A stretch of 7,940 bases of DNA from Neisseriaceae bacterium (GTDB lineage: Bacteria > Pseudomonadota > Gammaproteobacteria > Burkholderiales > Neisseriaceae), in the NCBI GenBank assembly GCA_017989485.1, contig JAGNPU010000071.1:1-7940 (forward strand), in the 5' to 3' direction. The translations under genes and the position numbers were made by a program. Each line of letters starts with the position of its first letter. Position 1 is the first letter of the stretch. The notes beneath the pieces are model-generated. The model had not been told where the DNA came from and did no database searches. It saw nothing but the letters and a program-made list of their open reading frames with translations. Of the stretch, positions 1 through 7,401 are shown one piece after another.

Positions 1-288
1 CCTAGTCTTCACCCCACGCTGCCGGCCATGACCATGGTGCCCATTTGCCCACAGTCCATGAACAATCGCCCCATCGCCATTCCCGACACATGTAAGGTTG
101 AGGTGTTGCTGACCAAGGGCATAGACACCCGCATCCATTTTGACGGCCAATCCCTATACGACTTAGATGAGCTAGACCGCATCTTCATCCAGCGCTACCA
201 AAATAGCCTGCGTATTTTACACCCGCTCGACTACAACTATTATGGCACCTTACGCCAAAAACTCCATTGGGGTGAACGCCTAGTTTAG
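1..288 (+). CDS. nadK: NAD kinase, C-terminal part (5' end outside window)
   Basis: The frame is open from base 1 to the TAG at 286-288, giving the last 95 residues of ATP-dependent NAD kinase, the cytoplasmic enzyme that phosphorylates NAD+ to NADP+. The visible part has the family's C-terminal pattern: HPTLPAMTMVPICPQSMNNR near the left edge, matching the TPSL-x-A-x-x-LVP-x-x-P-x-x-x-x-x-RP region of E. coli NadK, and a tail with HPLDYNYYGTLRQKL followed by W, aligning with HPKDYSYFNTLSTKLGW in E. coli as remembered. The GGDGT catalytic motif would lie upstream of the window and cannot be checked. The gene is followed after 8 bp by recN; nadK next to recN is also the E. coli order. No frameshift is visible in this part. 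Confidence 0.93.
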   Translation, partial: PSLHPTLPAMTMVPICPQSMNNRPIAIPDTCKVEVLLTKGIDTRIHFDGQSLYDLDELDRIFIQRYQNSLRILHPLDYNYYGTLRQKLHWGERLV

Positions 289-296
289 GACTTTTC

Positions 297-1958
297 ATGC
301 TGTTGACGCTTACGCTTTCTGATTTTGTGATTGTGGACAAACTCCACCTTGATTTTGACTCGGGTTTCACCGTGTTAACGGGCGAAACCGGCGCGGGTAA
401 ATCCATTACCCTAGACGCGCTCGGCTTATTAATGGGCGACAAAGCCGATTACAGCCAGGTTCGGCACGGCGCCAAAGACGCCCAGTTTTCGGCGCTGTTT
501 GACATCAGCCAGCTGCCGCACACGCAGGCCCTGTTAATCGACCAAGGCTTACTCAAAGAAGGCGACAGCGAGCTGGCCATCCGCCGCATCATCGATGCCA
601 AAGGCCGCAGCCGTAGCTTCATCAACGACCAAACCGTGACCCTGGCCCAGCTCAAAACCGTGGGCGAGCACCTCATCGACATCCACGGCCAAAACGCCCA
701 CCACTCCCTCAACCATGAGGCCACCCAACGCGCCCTACTCGACGACTACGCCGGCAATCAGGCCTTGGTCAAAGACGTGCGTCTGGCCTATCAGGCTTGG
801 CAACAGCAAAGGCAGGCCCTGGCCAAGGCCAAAAGCCAATCCGACCTGCTGGAAGTGGAACGCGAGCGCCTGTCTTGGCAAATCAATGAGCTGTCTGAGC
901 TCAACCTGATGGCCGGCGAGTGGGCGGAATTGAGCCAAAGCCACCACACGCTTGCCCATGCCGCCGAGCTGATCGAGGCGTCGCAATTTGTCACCCAAAC
1001 GGTGAATGAAGACGAAGCCAACCTGTTGCGCATGGTGTATCAATGCCAAAACAAAATCAGTCCTCTGGTTCAGGTACACCCCAAATTTGAAGAAAGCCTG
1101 GCCCTATTAAATTCCATCGAGGCTGAGTTAACCGAAGTCGCCCACGCCATGCGGGACGTCAGCGGCCAAATTGAAATCGACCCCAACGAATTGGCCAAAA
1201 AAGAAGCCCGCATCAACGAATTGGTGACCACGGCGCGAAAATACCGCATCGAACCGGAAACCCTACCCGAAAAATACCAGCAGCTGCAGGCCGAACTGGC
1301 CCAGCTCGAAGCCGCCAACGACTTAGAAGGCCTCGAACAGCAGGCAGAAGCGGCCTATGCTGGCTACCACACCATTGCCCAAAAACTGAGCAAAAAACGC
1401 AATGAGGCAGCGCAAAAACTGGCCGACGAAACCACGGCCCACATGCAAAACCTGGCCATGGCCGGCGCCCAATTCGCCATTTCACTTCACCCGCTCGACG
1501 ACCCACAAATTTACGGCCTTGAGTCGGTCGAATACCAGGTGGCCATGAATAAAGGTGCCCCCTTAAGGGCGCTGAACAAAGTCGCCTCTGGCGGCGAGCT
1601 GTCGCGCATCAGCCTCGCCTTACAGGTAGTCACCAGCCAGTACACCAAAGTCCCGACGCTGATTTTTGACGAAGTCGACAGCGGCATCGGTGGCCGCGTG
1701 GCGCAAATCGTGGGCAAGGCTTTAAAATCTTTGGGTCAGCACTACCAGGTCTTGGCCATTACCCATCTGCCGCAGGTGGCGGCCTGCGGCGACCAACACT
1801 GGCAGGTGGCCAAACACGAAACCAAAGAGCACACCGTCAGCCAAATCCACGTCTTAAGCGCCGACCAGCGGGTACAAGAAGTGGCCCGCATGCTCGGCGG
1901 CGAGGTGGTGACAGAGACCACGATAGAGCACGCCAAAGAGCTCTTGGCCGACGCCTAG
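297..1958 (+). CDS. recN: DNA repair protein RecN (SMC-like ATPase)
   Basis: This 553-aa protein has the length of E. coli RecN. RecN is an SMC-family ATPase that acts at DNA double-strand breaks with RecA to hold broken ends or sister chromatids together. The N-terminal ATPase half has Walker A GETGAGKS at residues 29-36. The middle (about 150-380) is rich in Q, E, A, L and K, as expected for the antiparallel coiled-coil arm. The C-terminal half has the ABC signature VASGGELSR (429-437), Walker B LIFDEVDSGIGG (455-466) and the switch histidine in ITHLPQVA (H490). The ATG at 297 is chosen because AGGA (287-290), overlapping the nadK stop, lies 6 bp upstream and the protein starts with the usual RecN pattern (MLLTLTLSDFVIVD). 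It is probably co-transcribed with nadK. No LexA-type box was seen because the gene has almost no upstream gap; any SOS control would have to come from further upstream. The ending LLADA is close to, but not, the LAA end of E. coli RecN that ClpXP recognises. Confidence 0.97.
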   Translation: MLLTLTLSDFVIVDKLHLDFDSGFTVLTGETGAGKSITLDALGLLMGDKADYSQVRHGAKDAQFSALFDISQLPHTQALLIDQGLLKEGDSELAIRRIIDAKGRSRSFINDQTVTLAQLKTVGEHLIDIHGQNAHHSLNHEATQRALLDDYAGNQALVKDVRLAYQAWQQQRQALAKAKSQSDLLEVERERLSWQINELSELNLMAGEWAELSQSHHTLAHAAELIEASQFVTQTVNEDEANLLRMVYQCQNKISPLVQVHPKFEESLALLNSIEAELTEVAHAMRDVSGQIEIDPNELAKKEARINELVTTARKYRIEPETLPEKYQQLQAELAQLEAANDLEGLEQQAEAAYAGYHTIAQKLSKKRNEAAQKLADETTAHMQNLAMAGAQFAISLHPLDDPQIYGLESVEYQVAMNKGAPLRALNKVASGGELSRISLALQVVTSQYTKVPTLIFDEVDSGIGGRVAQIVGKALKSLGQHYQVLAITHLPQVAACGDQHWQVAKHETKEHTVSQIHVLSADQRVQEVARMLGGEVVTETTIEHAKELLADA

Positions 1959-1976
1959 CCGTCGCGTTTCCACCAC

Positions 1977-2005
1977 AAAAACCCCTAGTTACCCTAGGGG
2001 TTTTT
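1977..2005 (+). terminator. Rho-independent terminator after nadK-recN
   Basis: CCCCTAG (1982-1988) pairs perfectly with CTAGGGG (1994-2000) around the loop TTACC. Five A's before the stem and five T's after it extend the pairing to 12 bp, so the structure could also work on the other strand. It begins 18 bp after the recN stop. Confidence 0.9.
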
Positions 2006-2057
2006 GCTTGCCCAACACCCCGTGCGGCCGCGCTTGTCGGCCGCCTCTGGCCAGGAC

Positions 2058-2076
2058 TATTAAACTTCTTTTAATA
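2058..2076. repeat. AT-rich inverted repeat upstream of cfa
   Basis: TATTAAA (2058-2064) and TTTAATA (2070-2076) form a perfect 7-bp inverted repeat with a 5-bp spacer (CTTCT), about 130 bp before the cfa start. It lacks a GC stem and a T-run, so it is not a terminator. It has the shape of a dimeric regulator site, but no regulator is identifiable and AT-rich sequence gives such repeats by chance. No convincing sigma-70 promoter was found between it and cfa; TTTAAT at 2165-2170 is the best -10 candidate but has no good -35. Confidence 0.35.
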
Positions 2077-2205
2077 CTAAAAAAACTCAACAAAATCAAC
2101 CATGAACGACCGCACACCGCGCAAAAAAAATGGTGTACCCTAGTGCAAAATAGCGGTTGCCGCATTTAATTAACCACACACAGCCAAACCACGAGGGAGT
2201 CGCTC

Positions 2206-3339
2206 ATGAACACCCGCCACCAACACAACCATTGGTATCGCCGCTGCCAGGCCTTGCTCCAACATGCCGACATACACATCAACGGCGACCGTCCCTTCGA
2301 CATTCAGGTCCTCAACCCTGGTTTTTTTGAACGCATTTTAAAAGAAGGCTCTTTAGGCCTAGGGGAAAGCTATATGGATGGCTGGTGGCAGTGTGCGCGT
2401 CTTGACCTGTTTTTCCAACGCCTATTGCGCAGTCGTCTAGACGCGCAGCAACCCCTCAAAATGCACGACATTCTGGGCGTGGCCGCCGCACGGCTAACCA
2501 ACTTACAGTCGAAAAAACGCGCTTGGCAGGTGGGCAAAACCCACTACGATCTGGGCAATGATTTATTCACCGCCATGCTCGACCCCCACATGCAGTACTC
2601 CTGCGGCTACTGGCATCAGGCCACCACGCTTGAGCAAGCTCAAGAAGCCAAACTGCGCCTGATTTGTGAAAAACTGGCCCTACGCCCAGGCTTAACCCTG
2701 CTCGACATTGGTTGCGGCTGGGGCGGCCTGGCCGCCTATGCCGCCCGCCACTATGGCGTGTCCGTTCAGGGCATCACCATTTCTGCAGCGCAACAAGTTT
2801 TGGCCCAACGGCACTGCGCCGGGCTAGACGTCACCATTTCCCTACAGGATTACCGCGACCTCAATCAGTCATTTGACCGCATTGTGTCGGTGGGTATGTT
2901 TGAACACGTCGGCCCCAAAAACCACAAAACCTATTTTTCGACGGTGCAGCGCAACCTGCACCCAGATGGCCTTTTTTTATTGCACACCATAGGCGCCAAT
3001 CAGGCCAAGGCCAAAGTTGACCCGTGGATTAATAAGTATATTTTCCCCAACGGCAGCCTGCCCTCTATGGCCCACATAGGTAAAGCCAGCGAAGGCCTGT
3101 TGGTCATGGAAGACTGGCATAATTTTGGGGCCGACTATGCGCCCACCCTCATGGCCTGGCACCATCGCTTTGAACAGGCTTGGCCAACCTTGGCTGAGCG
3201 CTACGGCGACCGCTTTGAGCGTATGTTCAGCTATTATTTAAACGCCTGCGCCGGCGCCTTTCGCGCCCGCGACTTACAGCTCTGGCAGGTCTTGTTTAGC
3301 CGCCACGGCGTGGCCGGTGGCATGCGGGTGCCGCGCTGA
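2206..3339 (+). CDS. cfa: Cyclopropane-fatty-acyl-phospholipid synthase
   Basis: The 377-aa product (E. coli Cfa is 382 aa) transfers a methylene group from S-adenosylmethionine to cis double bonds of unsaturated acyl chains in membrane phospholipids, a change linked to acid and stationary-phase tolerance. After an N-terminal lipid-contacting domain (about 1-110), the methyltransferase fold has SAM motif LLDIGCGWGGLA (165-176) and IVSVGMFEHVG (226-236). The bicarbonate-site residues known from E. coli (C139, E239, H266, I268, Y317) are all present with a constant offset of six: C133, E233, H260, I262 and Y311. The C-terminal block YYLNACAGAFRARDLQLWQV (343-362) is nearly identical to E. coli. 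The ATG is supported by GAGGGAG (2193-2199), 6 bp upstream. The gene follows a terminator and so has its own promoter, and it converges on the next gene with only 5 bp between stops. The protein appears complete and active. Confidence 0.97.
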   Translation: MNTRHQHNHWYRRCQALLQHADIHINGDRPFDIQVLNPGFFERILKEGSLGLGESYMDGWWQCARLDLFFQRLLRSRLDAQQPLKMHDILGVAAARLTNLQSKKRAWQVGKTHYDLGNDLFTAMLDPHMQYSCGYWHQATTLEQAQEAKLRLICEKLALRPGLTLLDIGCGWGGLAAYAARHYGVSVQGITISAAQQVLAQRHCAGLDVTISLQDYRDLNQSFDRIVSVGMFEHVGPKNHKTYFSTVQRNLHPDGLFLLHTIGANQAKAKVDPWINKYIFPNGSLPSMAHIGKASEGLLVMEDWHNFGADYAPTLMAWHHRFEQAWPTLAERYGDRFERMFSYYLNACAGAFRARDLQLWQVLFSRHGVAGGMRVPR

Positions 3340-3344
3340 CAGAC

Positions 3345-3698
3345 CTAGGCCTTAATCGCATACTTATGCGGCAATAAAGAAGAAGGCGAACGGGTACGGT
3401 CTAGGTCATAGACTTGATGCGCCATCTGCGCAAAGCCTGCATCCCAAGGCAGCTCATCTGGGCGCACCACGCTCTGGCAGCCAAACAGGCGCGCCTTGTA
3501 TTGAAACACCAGCACGTGCTGGCCCACACCCTCGGCCAAAAATGGCTGCCCGGTGCCGACCGCCCCGCCAACGTAGTCCGAACGCAACACCTTGCAGTCA
3601 AATAAGGCCTCGCCCACCGGCGTGCGGCTTAGTTGGGCTAGCTGCCCTTCGCTCAAGGTCACGTAATGGCCTCGCTCATCCTGTTTCACTTCAAACAT
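3345..3698 (-). CDS. Hypothetical protein, 117 aa
   Basis: I do not recognise this protein. It is taken as a real gene because GGGAGGG (3702-3708, read on the minus strand) lies just before its ATG at 3698-3696, a plausible promoter lies about 50 bp upstream, and it fits tightly between neighbours, ending 5 bp from the cfa stop. The 117-aa product has no signal peptide, lipobox or membrane segment, so it is probably cytoplasmic. The first half has mixed charge (starting MFEVKQDERGHYVTLSEGQL); the middle is glycine- and valine-rich (about 43-60) followed by HVLVFQYKARLFGC; only two cysteines occur (C35, C74), not arranged as a metal motif; the tail is basic (HKYAIKA). The pattern suggests a small beta-rich domain, which is inference only. 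The overlapping frames on both strands lack comparable start signals. Confidence 0.75.
   Translation of the reverse strand: MFEVKQDERGHYVTLSEGQLAQLSRTPVGEALFDCKVLRSDYVGGAVGTGQPFLAEGVGQHVLVFQYKARLFGCQSVVRPDELPWDAGFAQMAHQVYDLDRTRSPSSLLPHKYAIKA
3357..3370. repeat. Small hairpin at the cfa / 117-aa gene junction
   Basis: CGCATA (3357-3362) and TATGCG (3365-3370) form a perfect inverted repeat, realistically a 5-bp stem with an ACTT tetraloop, inside the last codons of the minus-strand gene and 18 bp past the cfa stop. No T-run follows on either strand, so it is not a standard intrinsic terminator; it could protect the 3' end of the cfa transcript. Confidence 0.25.
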
Positions 3699-3741
3699 AA
3701 TCCCTCCCGAAAAAAAGGCAAAACATTAAAGGACTTACTGC

Positions 3742-3757
3742 GTTAAGCTAGCATAAC
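3742..3757. promoter_or_regulatory. 16-bp near-palindrome over the -10, possible operator
   Basis: GTTAAGCTAGCATAAC is palindromic except for one A-A pair (3746 and 3753), so 14 of 16 positions are symmetric. It covers the proposed -10 hexamer and start point of the 117-aa gene, where a bound repressor would block transcription. The overlap with the -10 is seen directly; operator function is inference. Confidence 0.35.
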
Positions 3758-3777
3758 AGAACGCAAATGACCAATAG
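3750..3777 (-). promoter_or_regulatory. Candidate extended -10 promoter for the 117-aa gene
   Basis: On the minus strand TGTTATGCT gives an extended -10 (TG-n-TATGCT, hexamer 3755-3750). A poor -35 match, CTATTG (3777-3772), lies 16 bp upstream, as expected when an extended -10 compensates. Transcription would start near 3743, leaving a leader of about 45 nt with the strong Shine-Dalgarno at its end. The same TG-n-TAT form is seen before gyrA and before the lipoprotein operon. Confidence 0.45.
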
Positions 3778-3978
3778 AAAAAGCATCTAGAAACGACTCA
3801 TAAACGGTCAAATAACGGCCTGTAAGTGCATGGATTTCTTGGTAAGGCTTCCTCTGTCGGCCTTTGACATTTTAACCATCGCTCAAACTGGCGTGGAAAG
3901 GGTACAAAACCAAGCAATCCGTCGTGTAACGGCTTATCTGTCATTCGGCCACGATGCTTAACCCTTTGGCGCAGCCAT
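3778..3978. other. Gap without a convincing gene between the 117-aa gene and gyrA
   Basis: About 200 bp between the candidate promoter of the 117-aa gene and the gyrA terminator hold no gene I can support. Two short frames overlap on opposite strands: 3830-3961 (+, 43 aa) and 3798-3944 (-, 48 aa). Neither has a good ribosome site or recognisable content. TTGACA occurs at 3864-3869 (+) but with no -10 at the right distance. The sequence is less GC-rich than the flanking genes. An unannotated small RNA cannot be excluded. Confidence 0.5.
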
Positions 3979-4007
3979 AAAAAAATAGACCCCGAGGGGT
4001 CTATTTT
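3979..4007 (-). terminator. Rho-independent terminator of gyrA
   Basis: AAAATAGACCCC (3982-3993) and GGGGTCTATTTT (3996-4007) are exact reverse complements, realistically an 11-bp stem with a CGAG tetraloop. On the minus strand the stem runs into seven T's (the A-run at 3979-3985), 27 bp after the gyrA stop. On the plus strand only four T's follow, so the main direction is for gyrA. Confidence 0.92.
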
Positions 4008-4033
4008 ATGTGGTCATTGTCGGTGCCTAAAGC

Positions 4034-6688
4034 TTAAACTTCTTCATCGCCTGCGGGCACGTCATCGCCACCCGTTTCGACTGCGCCATCAGCATCGTCA
4101 GCGCCTTCTAGCAAGGCCTCTTCATCCAGCTCAATCTCTTCCGGCTCGGCCACCTTGGTCAAGCTCACCAGGTGTTCGTTCTCGTCCAGATTGATCAGCT
4201 TCACGCCCAGCGCCGCACGACCGGTTTCACGAACCTGATCCACCTTGGTCCGAATCAACACGCCACCGGAGGTAATCAACATCAGGTCGTCTGAGTCTTC
4301 CACCAGCGTTGCCGCCACCAGCTGACCGTTACGGTCGCCGGTGTCAATCGCGATCACCCCTTGGGTGCCGCGGTTGGCCTTACGGTAGTCATCCACGGGC
4401 GTACGCTTGCCGTAGCCGTTTTCGGTGGCGGTCAATACCTGTGCACCGCTCTCGTCATCGGGATCGCTCACCAGCAGGCTGATCACGCGGTTGCTTGGGT
4501 CGGTTAAGCTCATGCCGCGCACGCCACGTGCGGTACGGCCCATAGGACGGACGTCGTTCTCATCAAAGCGCACGGCCTTACCCGCACTAGAGAACATCAT
4601 CACGTCGTGCTGGCCGCCGGTTTTGGCCACGCCAATCAGGCTGTCGCCCTCATCCAAAGCCAGGGCAATAATGCCGGCGGTACGGGGACGAGAGAAATCA
4701 ATCAGCGGGGTTTTCTTCACCGTGCCCAAGGCCGTGGCCATGAACACATATTCGTTCTCGGTAAAGGCCTTCACCGGCAAAATGGCGCTGATTTTTTCGC
4801 CGTCTTGTAAATCCAAGACGTTGTTCACTGGTCGGCCGCGGCTGTTACGACCGCCCTGAGGCAGTTTGTACACCTTAATCCAATGGCACTTACCCAAAGA
4901 GGTAAAGCACAAGAGGTAGTCATGGGTATTCGCCACAAACAGGGTTTCAATAAAGTCTTCTTCTTTGGTTGCGGCAGCCTGCTTGCCACGACCACCACGG
5001 CGCTGTGACTGATAGTCATCGGCCGGTTGGGCTTTGATGTAACCGGTATGGGTTAAGGTCACGACCATTTCTTGCGGTGGAATCAAGTCTTCGTCGGCAA
5101 TGTCGCCGCCAAACGGATTGATTTCTGAACGACGCTCATCCCCAAACTGGGTTTGTACCGCCACCAGCTCATCGTTGATGATTTGGTTCACGCGCTCTGG
5201 GCGGGCCAAAATATCCAACAAGTCCATGATGATGTCCATGATGTCTTTGTATTCGGCCACAATCTTGTCTTGCTCTAGGCCAGTCAAGCGTTGCAAACGC
5301 AGATCCAAAATGGCCTGAGCTTGAATTTCGGTTAAGTGATAACCGTCTTCTTTCAGGCCAAACTCTGGGCCCACGCCTTCGGGACGCGCCATGGTCAAGT
5401 CCACACGGCTCAACATGTCTTCCACCAGGCCAGAGCGCCAGGCTTTGGCCAACAGGCCCGCTTTGGCTTCCGGCGGCGTGGCGCTGGATTTGATCAAGGC
5501 AATGATTTCATCCACGTTAGACAAGGCAACCGCCAGCCCTTCCAACACGTGACCGCGATCACGGGCCTTACGCAGTTCAAACAGGGTCCGACGCGTCACC
5601 ACTTCACGGCGGTGGCGCAAGAACTCATGCAGAATTTGTTTTAAGTTCAACAGGCGGGGTTGGCCGTCGACCAAGGCCACCATGTTGATGCCGAAGCTGT
5701 CTTGCAGCTGGGTCATTTTGTACAATTGGTTAAGCACCACTTCGGCGTTTTCGCCACGCTTCAGCTCAATGTAAATGCGCATGCCCGACTTATCAGACTC
5801 GTCACGCAAGTCTGAAATGCCTTCGATCAGCTTTTCTTTCACCAAGATGCTGATTTTTTCCAGCAGCTTGGCTTTATTCACCTGATAGGGAATCTCGTCC
5901 ACAATAATGGCTTCTTTGTCGCCTTTGCCCACGGGTTCAATGTGGGTTTTGGCACGCATCAACACGCGGCCACGGCCAGTACGATAGCCTTCACGCACGC
6001 CAGAAAGGCCATAAATGGTGGCCCCTGTCGGGAAGTCTGGGGCGGGAATGTGTTCGATCAAATCATCCACGCTCAGCTCTGGATCGGCCAATAGGGCCAA
6101 ACAGGCATTAATGGTTTCTTTAATATTGTGAGGCGGGATGTTGGTGGCCATGCCCACGGCAATGCCGGAGCTGCCGTTGACCAATAGGCCAGGCACTTTG
6201 GCCGGCAGAATCAAGGGTTCGTATTCTGAACCATCGTAGTTCGGGCCAAAATCGACGGTTTCTTTGTCGATGTCGGCTAAAAGTTCGTGGGCAATCCGAG
6301 ACATTCTGATCTCGGTATACCGCATTGCGGCAGCGCTGTCGCCATCGACCGAACCGAAGTTACCTTGGCCATCGACCAGCATATAGCGCATAGAGAAATC
6401 TTGTGCCATCCGCACAATGGTGTCATACACCGCAGAGTCGCCGTGGGGATGGTATTTACCAATCACGTCGCCGACAATACGGGCCGATTTCTTATAGGCA
6501 CGATTCCAATCATTATTGAGTTTATGCATCGCAAAAAGCACGCGTCTGTGTACGGGTTTAAGCCCATCACGGACATCCGGCAACGCACGCCCCACAATCA
6601 CACTCATTGCATAATCCAAGTAGGAGCGACGCATTTCCTCCTCTAGACTAATGGCAATGGTTTCTTTGGCAAAAACTTGATCAGTCAT
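4034..6688 (-). CDS. gyrA: DNA gyrase subunit A
   Basis: The 884-aa product (E. coli GyrA is 875 aa) is the DNA breakage-reunion subunit of the A2B2 gyrase that introduces negative supercoils using ATP. The catalytic tyrosine is Y124 in [11 protein letters not shown]. The quinolone-resistance region around [12 protein letters not shown] has S85 and D89, equivalent to E. coli S83 and D87, the quinolone-sensitive residues. The GyrA box QRRGGRG (562-568) starts the DNA-wrapping C-terminal domain. The last 37 residues hold 17 acidic and no basic residues, like the acidic tail that tunes wrapping in E. coli. The frame is open to a TTG at 6718, but that codon lies just after the -10 hexamer and before the expected transcript start, so the ATG at 6688 (MTDQVFAKE) is chosen; the ribosome site there is weak (AAGAA about 9 bp upstream). 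The gene appears to be transcribed alone. Confidence 0.97.
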   Translation of the reverse strand: MTDQVFAKETIAISLEEEMRRSYLDYAMSVIVGRALPDVRDGLKPVHRRVLFAMHKLNNDWNRAYKKSARIVGDVIGKYHPHGDSAVYDTIVRMAQDFSMRYMLVDGQGNFGSVDGDSAAAMRYTEIRMSRIAHELLADIDKETVDFGPNYDGSEYEPLILPAKVPGLLVNGSSGIAVGMATNIPPHNIKETINACLALLADPELSVDDLIEHIPAPDFPTGATIYGLSGVREGYRTGRGRVLMRAKTHIEPVGKGDKEAIIVDEIPYQVNKAKLLEKISILVKEKLIEGISDLRDESDKSGMRIYIELKRGENAEVVLNQLYKMTQLQDSFGINMVALVDGQPRLLNLKQILHEFLRHRREVVTRRTLFELRKARDRGHVLEGLAVALSNVDEIIALIKSSATPPEAKAGLLAKAWRSGLVEDMLSRVDLTMARPEGVGPEFGLKEDGYHLTEIQAQAILDLRLQRLTGLEQDKIVAEYKDIMDIIMDLLDILARPERVNQIINDELVAVQTQFGDERRSEINPFGGDIADEDLIPPQEMVVTLTHTGYIKAQPADDYQSQRRGGRGKQAAATKEEDFIETLFVANTHDYLLCFTSLGKCHWIKVYKLPQGGRNSRGRPVNNVLDLQDGEKISAILPVKAFTENEYVFMATALGTVKKTPLIDFSRPRTAGIIALALDEGDSLIGVAKTGGQHDVMMFSSAGKAVRFDENDVRPMGRTARGVRGMSLTDPSNRVISLLVSDPDDESGAQVLTATENGYGKRTPVDDYRKANRGTQGVIAIDTGDRNGQLVAATLVEDSDDLMLITSGGVLIRTKVDQVRETGRAALGVKLINLDENEHLVSLTKVAEPEEIELDEEALLEGADDADGAVETGGDDVPAGDEEV

Positions 6689-6718
6689 AGCATATTTTTC
6701 TTGATGAGATAGGCCCAA

Positions 6719-6727
6719 ATTATAGCA
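6719..6727 (-). promoter_or_regulatory. gyrA promoter (extended -10)
   Basis: The minus strand reads TGCTATAAT: a perfect TATAAT hexamer (6724-6719) with the TG extension. The nearest -35-like sequence, GTGACG, sits 15 bp upstream and matches TTGACA at 4 of 6 positions, a short spacing. The transcript would start near 6712, giving a leader of about 24 nt before the ATG at 6688. Confidence 0.75.
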
Positions 6728-6871
6728 TAAATGGGCTTACGTCACATCATGTTAGCGGCCTAGCCCCGCATTTTTTGCATTAAATCAGGCCAGAATCTTC
6801 ACCGTCACCACATTTAACTGAATTTTTGCCCCGCAAGTTTGTCCTAACTAAGTTCCGTATGGTTTATAAGC

Positions 6872-6880
6872 TGTTATGAT
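6872..6880 (+). promoter_or_regulatory. Promoter of the lipoprotein operon (extended -10)
   Basis: TGTTATGAT is an extended -10 with a 5-of-6 hexamer (TATGAT, 6875-6880). The -35 region (GTTCCG at a 17-bp spacing) is poor. The start point would be near 6887, leaving about 41 nt before the ATG at 6928. It fires away from gyrA; the two -10 boxes are about 150 bp apart. Confidence 0.6.
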
Positions 6881-6927
6881 AAACTCGTGGCGGCCTAACC
6901 GTCTTCTGTTTACAAAAGGAAACTGAC

Positions 6928-7401
6928 ATGAATAAATTCATCATCCCCTTATTGGGTAGCCTGTTTGTTGTAGGCGCCTGTAGCCAAGAAACCCCTGCCC
7001 CTGCTGAGGCCCCTAGTGAAACCCTGACTCAGGCCACGCCCACCGTTGCCCAAGACACCGAACACAATGCGCAAAACTCCTTGGACTGGGCCGGCACCTA
7101 CACCGGCACGTTGCCTTGCGCCAGCTGTGAAGGCATCAAAACCACGGTGGTGTTAAACGATGACGGCACCTATGAGCAAGTCAGCGAGTACCTAAAAGAC
7201 GTGAAGCCGGGCGAAGAAACCACGTTCACCAACAAAGGCAAGTTCACTTGGAACGACGCTGGCAACACCGTCATTTTGGATGATCAAGCGGATAAAACCC
7301 AATACTTTGTGGCCGAAAACCGCATCGAAATGCGCGACCAAAATGGCGAAGCCATTACCGGGGCATTGGCCGATCACTATTTGCTCCAAAAAACAAAATG
7401 A
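6928..7401 (+). CDS. NlpE-like lipoprotein (N-terminal domain only)
   Basis: This 157-aa protein begins with a lipoprotein signal: N3, K3-type short positive start, a hydrophobic stretch, and lipobox VGAC, with C18 as the lipidated residue and serine at +2, which favours the outer membrane. After a proline/threonine-rich linker (about 20-50) comes the NlpE N-terminal domain pattern: YTGTLPCASCEGI (58-70) with C64 and C67 as the CxxC pair, then a beta-rich region with DDGTYEQVSEYL and an ending like the family's NHYLLQK. E. coli NlpE is 236 aa and has an extra C-terminal OB-fold domain, absent here. E. coli NlpE signals surface contact and lipoprotein-trafficking stress to Cpx and was first linked to copper tolerance; no Cpx genes are visible here, so that role is not claimed. 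AGGA (6917-6920) is the ribosome site, 7 bp before the ATG. It forms an operon with the following lipoprotein gene. Confidence 0.88.
   Translation: MNKFIIPLLGSLFVVGACSQETPAPAEAPSETLTQATPTVAQDTEHNAQNSLDWAGTYTGTLPCASCEGIKTTVVLNDDGTYEQVSEYLKDVKPGEETTFTNKGKFTWNDAGNTVILDDQADKTQYFVAENRIEMRDQNGEAITGALADHYLLQKTK

Noticed and set aside
2206..3339. cfa as a recent horizontal gain because it closely resembles E. coli Cfa
   Set aside because: This family is highly conserved across proteobacteria, base composition and codon use look like the neighbours, and no mobile-element traces flank it.
3798..3944. 48-codon minus-strand frame between gyrA and the 117-aa gene
   Set aside because: The nearest AGGG is about 17 bp before its ATG, too far, and the protein resembles nothing I know. 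Kept only as part of the gap description.
3830..3961. 43-codon plus-strand frame ending just before the gyrA terminator
   Set aside because: No ribosome site before its ATG, no recognisable content, and a minus-strand frame overlaps it equally well.
6689..6718. Ten-codon N-terminal extension of gyrA from a TTG
   Set aside because: The TTG directly follows the -10 hexamer, upstream of the expected transcript start.
6755..6776. GC-rich inverted repeat followed by six T's on the plus strand upstream of gyrA, terminator-like
   Set aside because: The stem is only 4 bp and no plus-strand gene ends nearby; it lies in the divergent promoter region.
6763..6835. GCCCCGCA present twice, 65 bp apart, between gyrA and the lipoprotein operon
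   Set aside because: Eight bases twice in a short GC-containing gap is weak, and the surrounding bases do not match.
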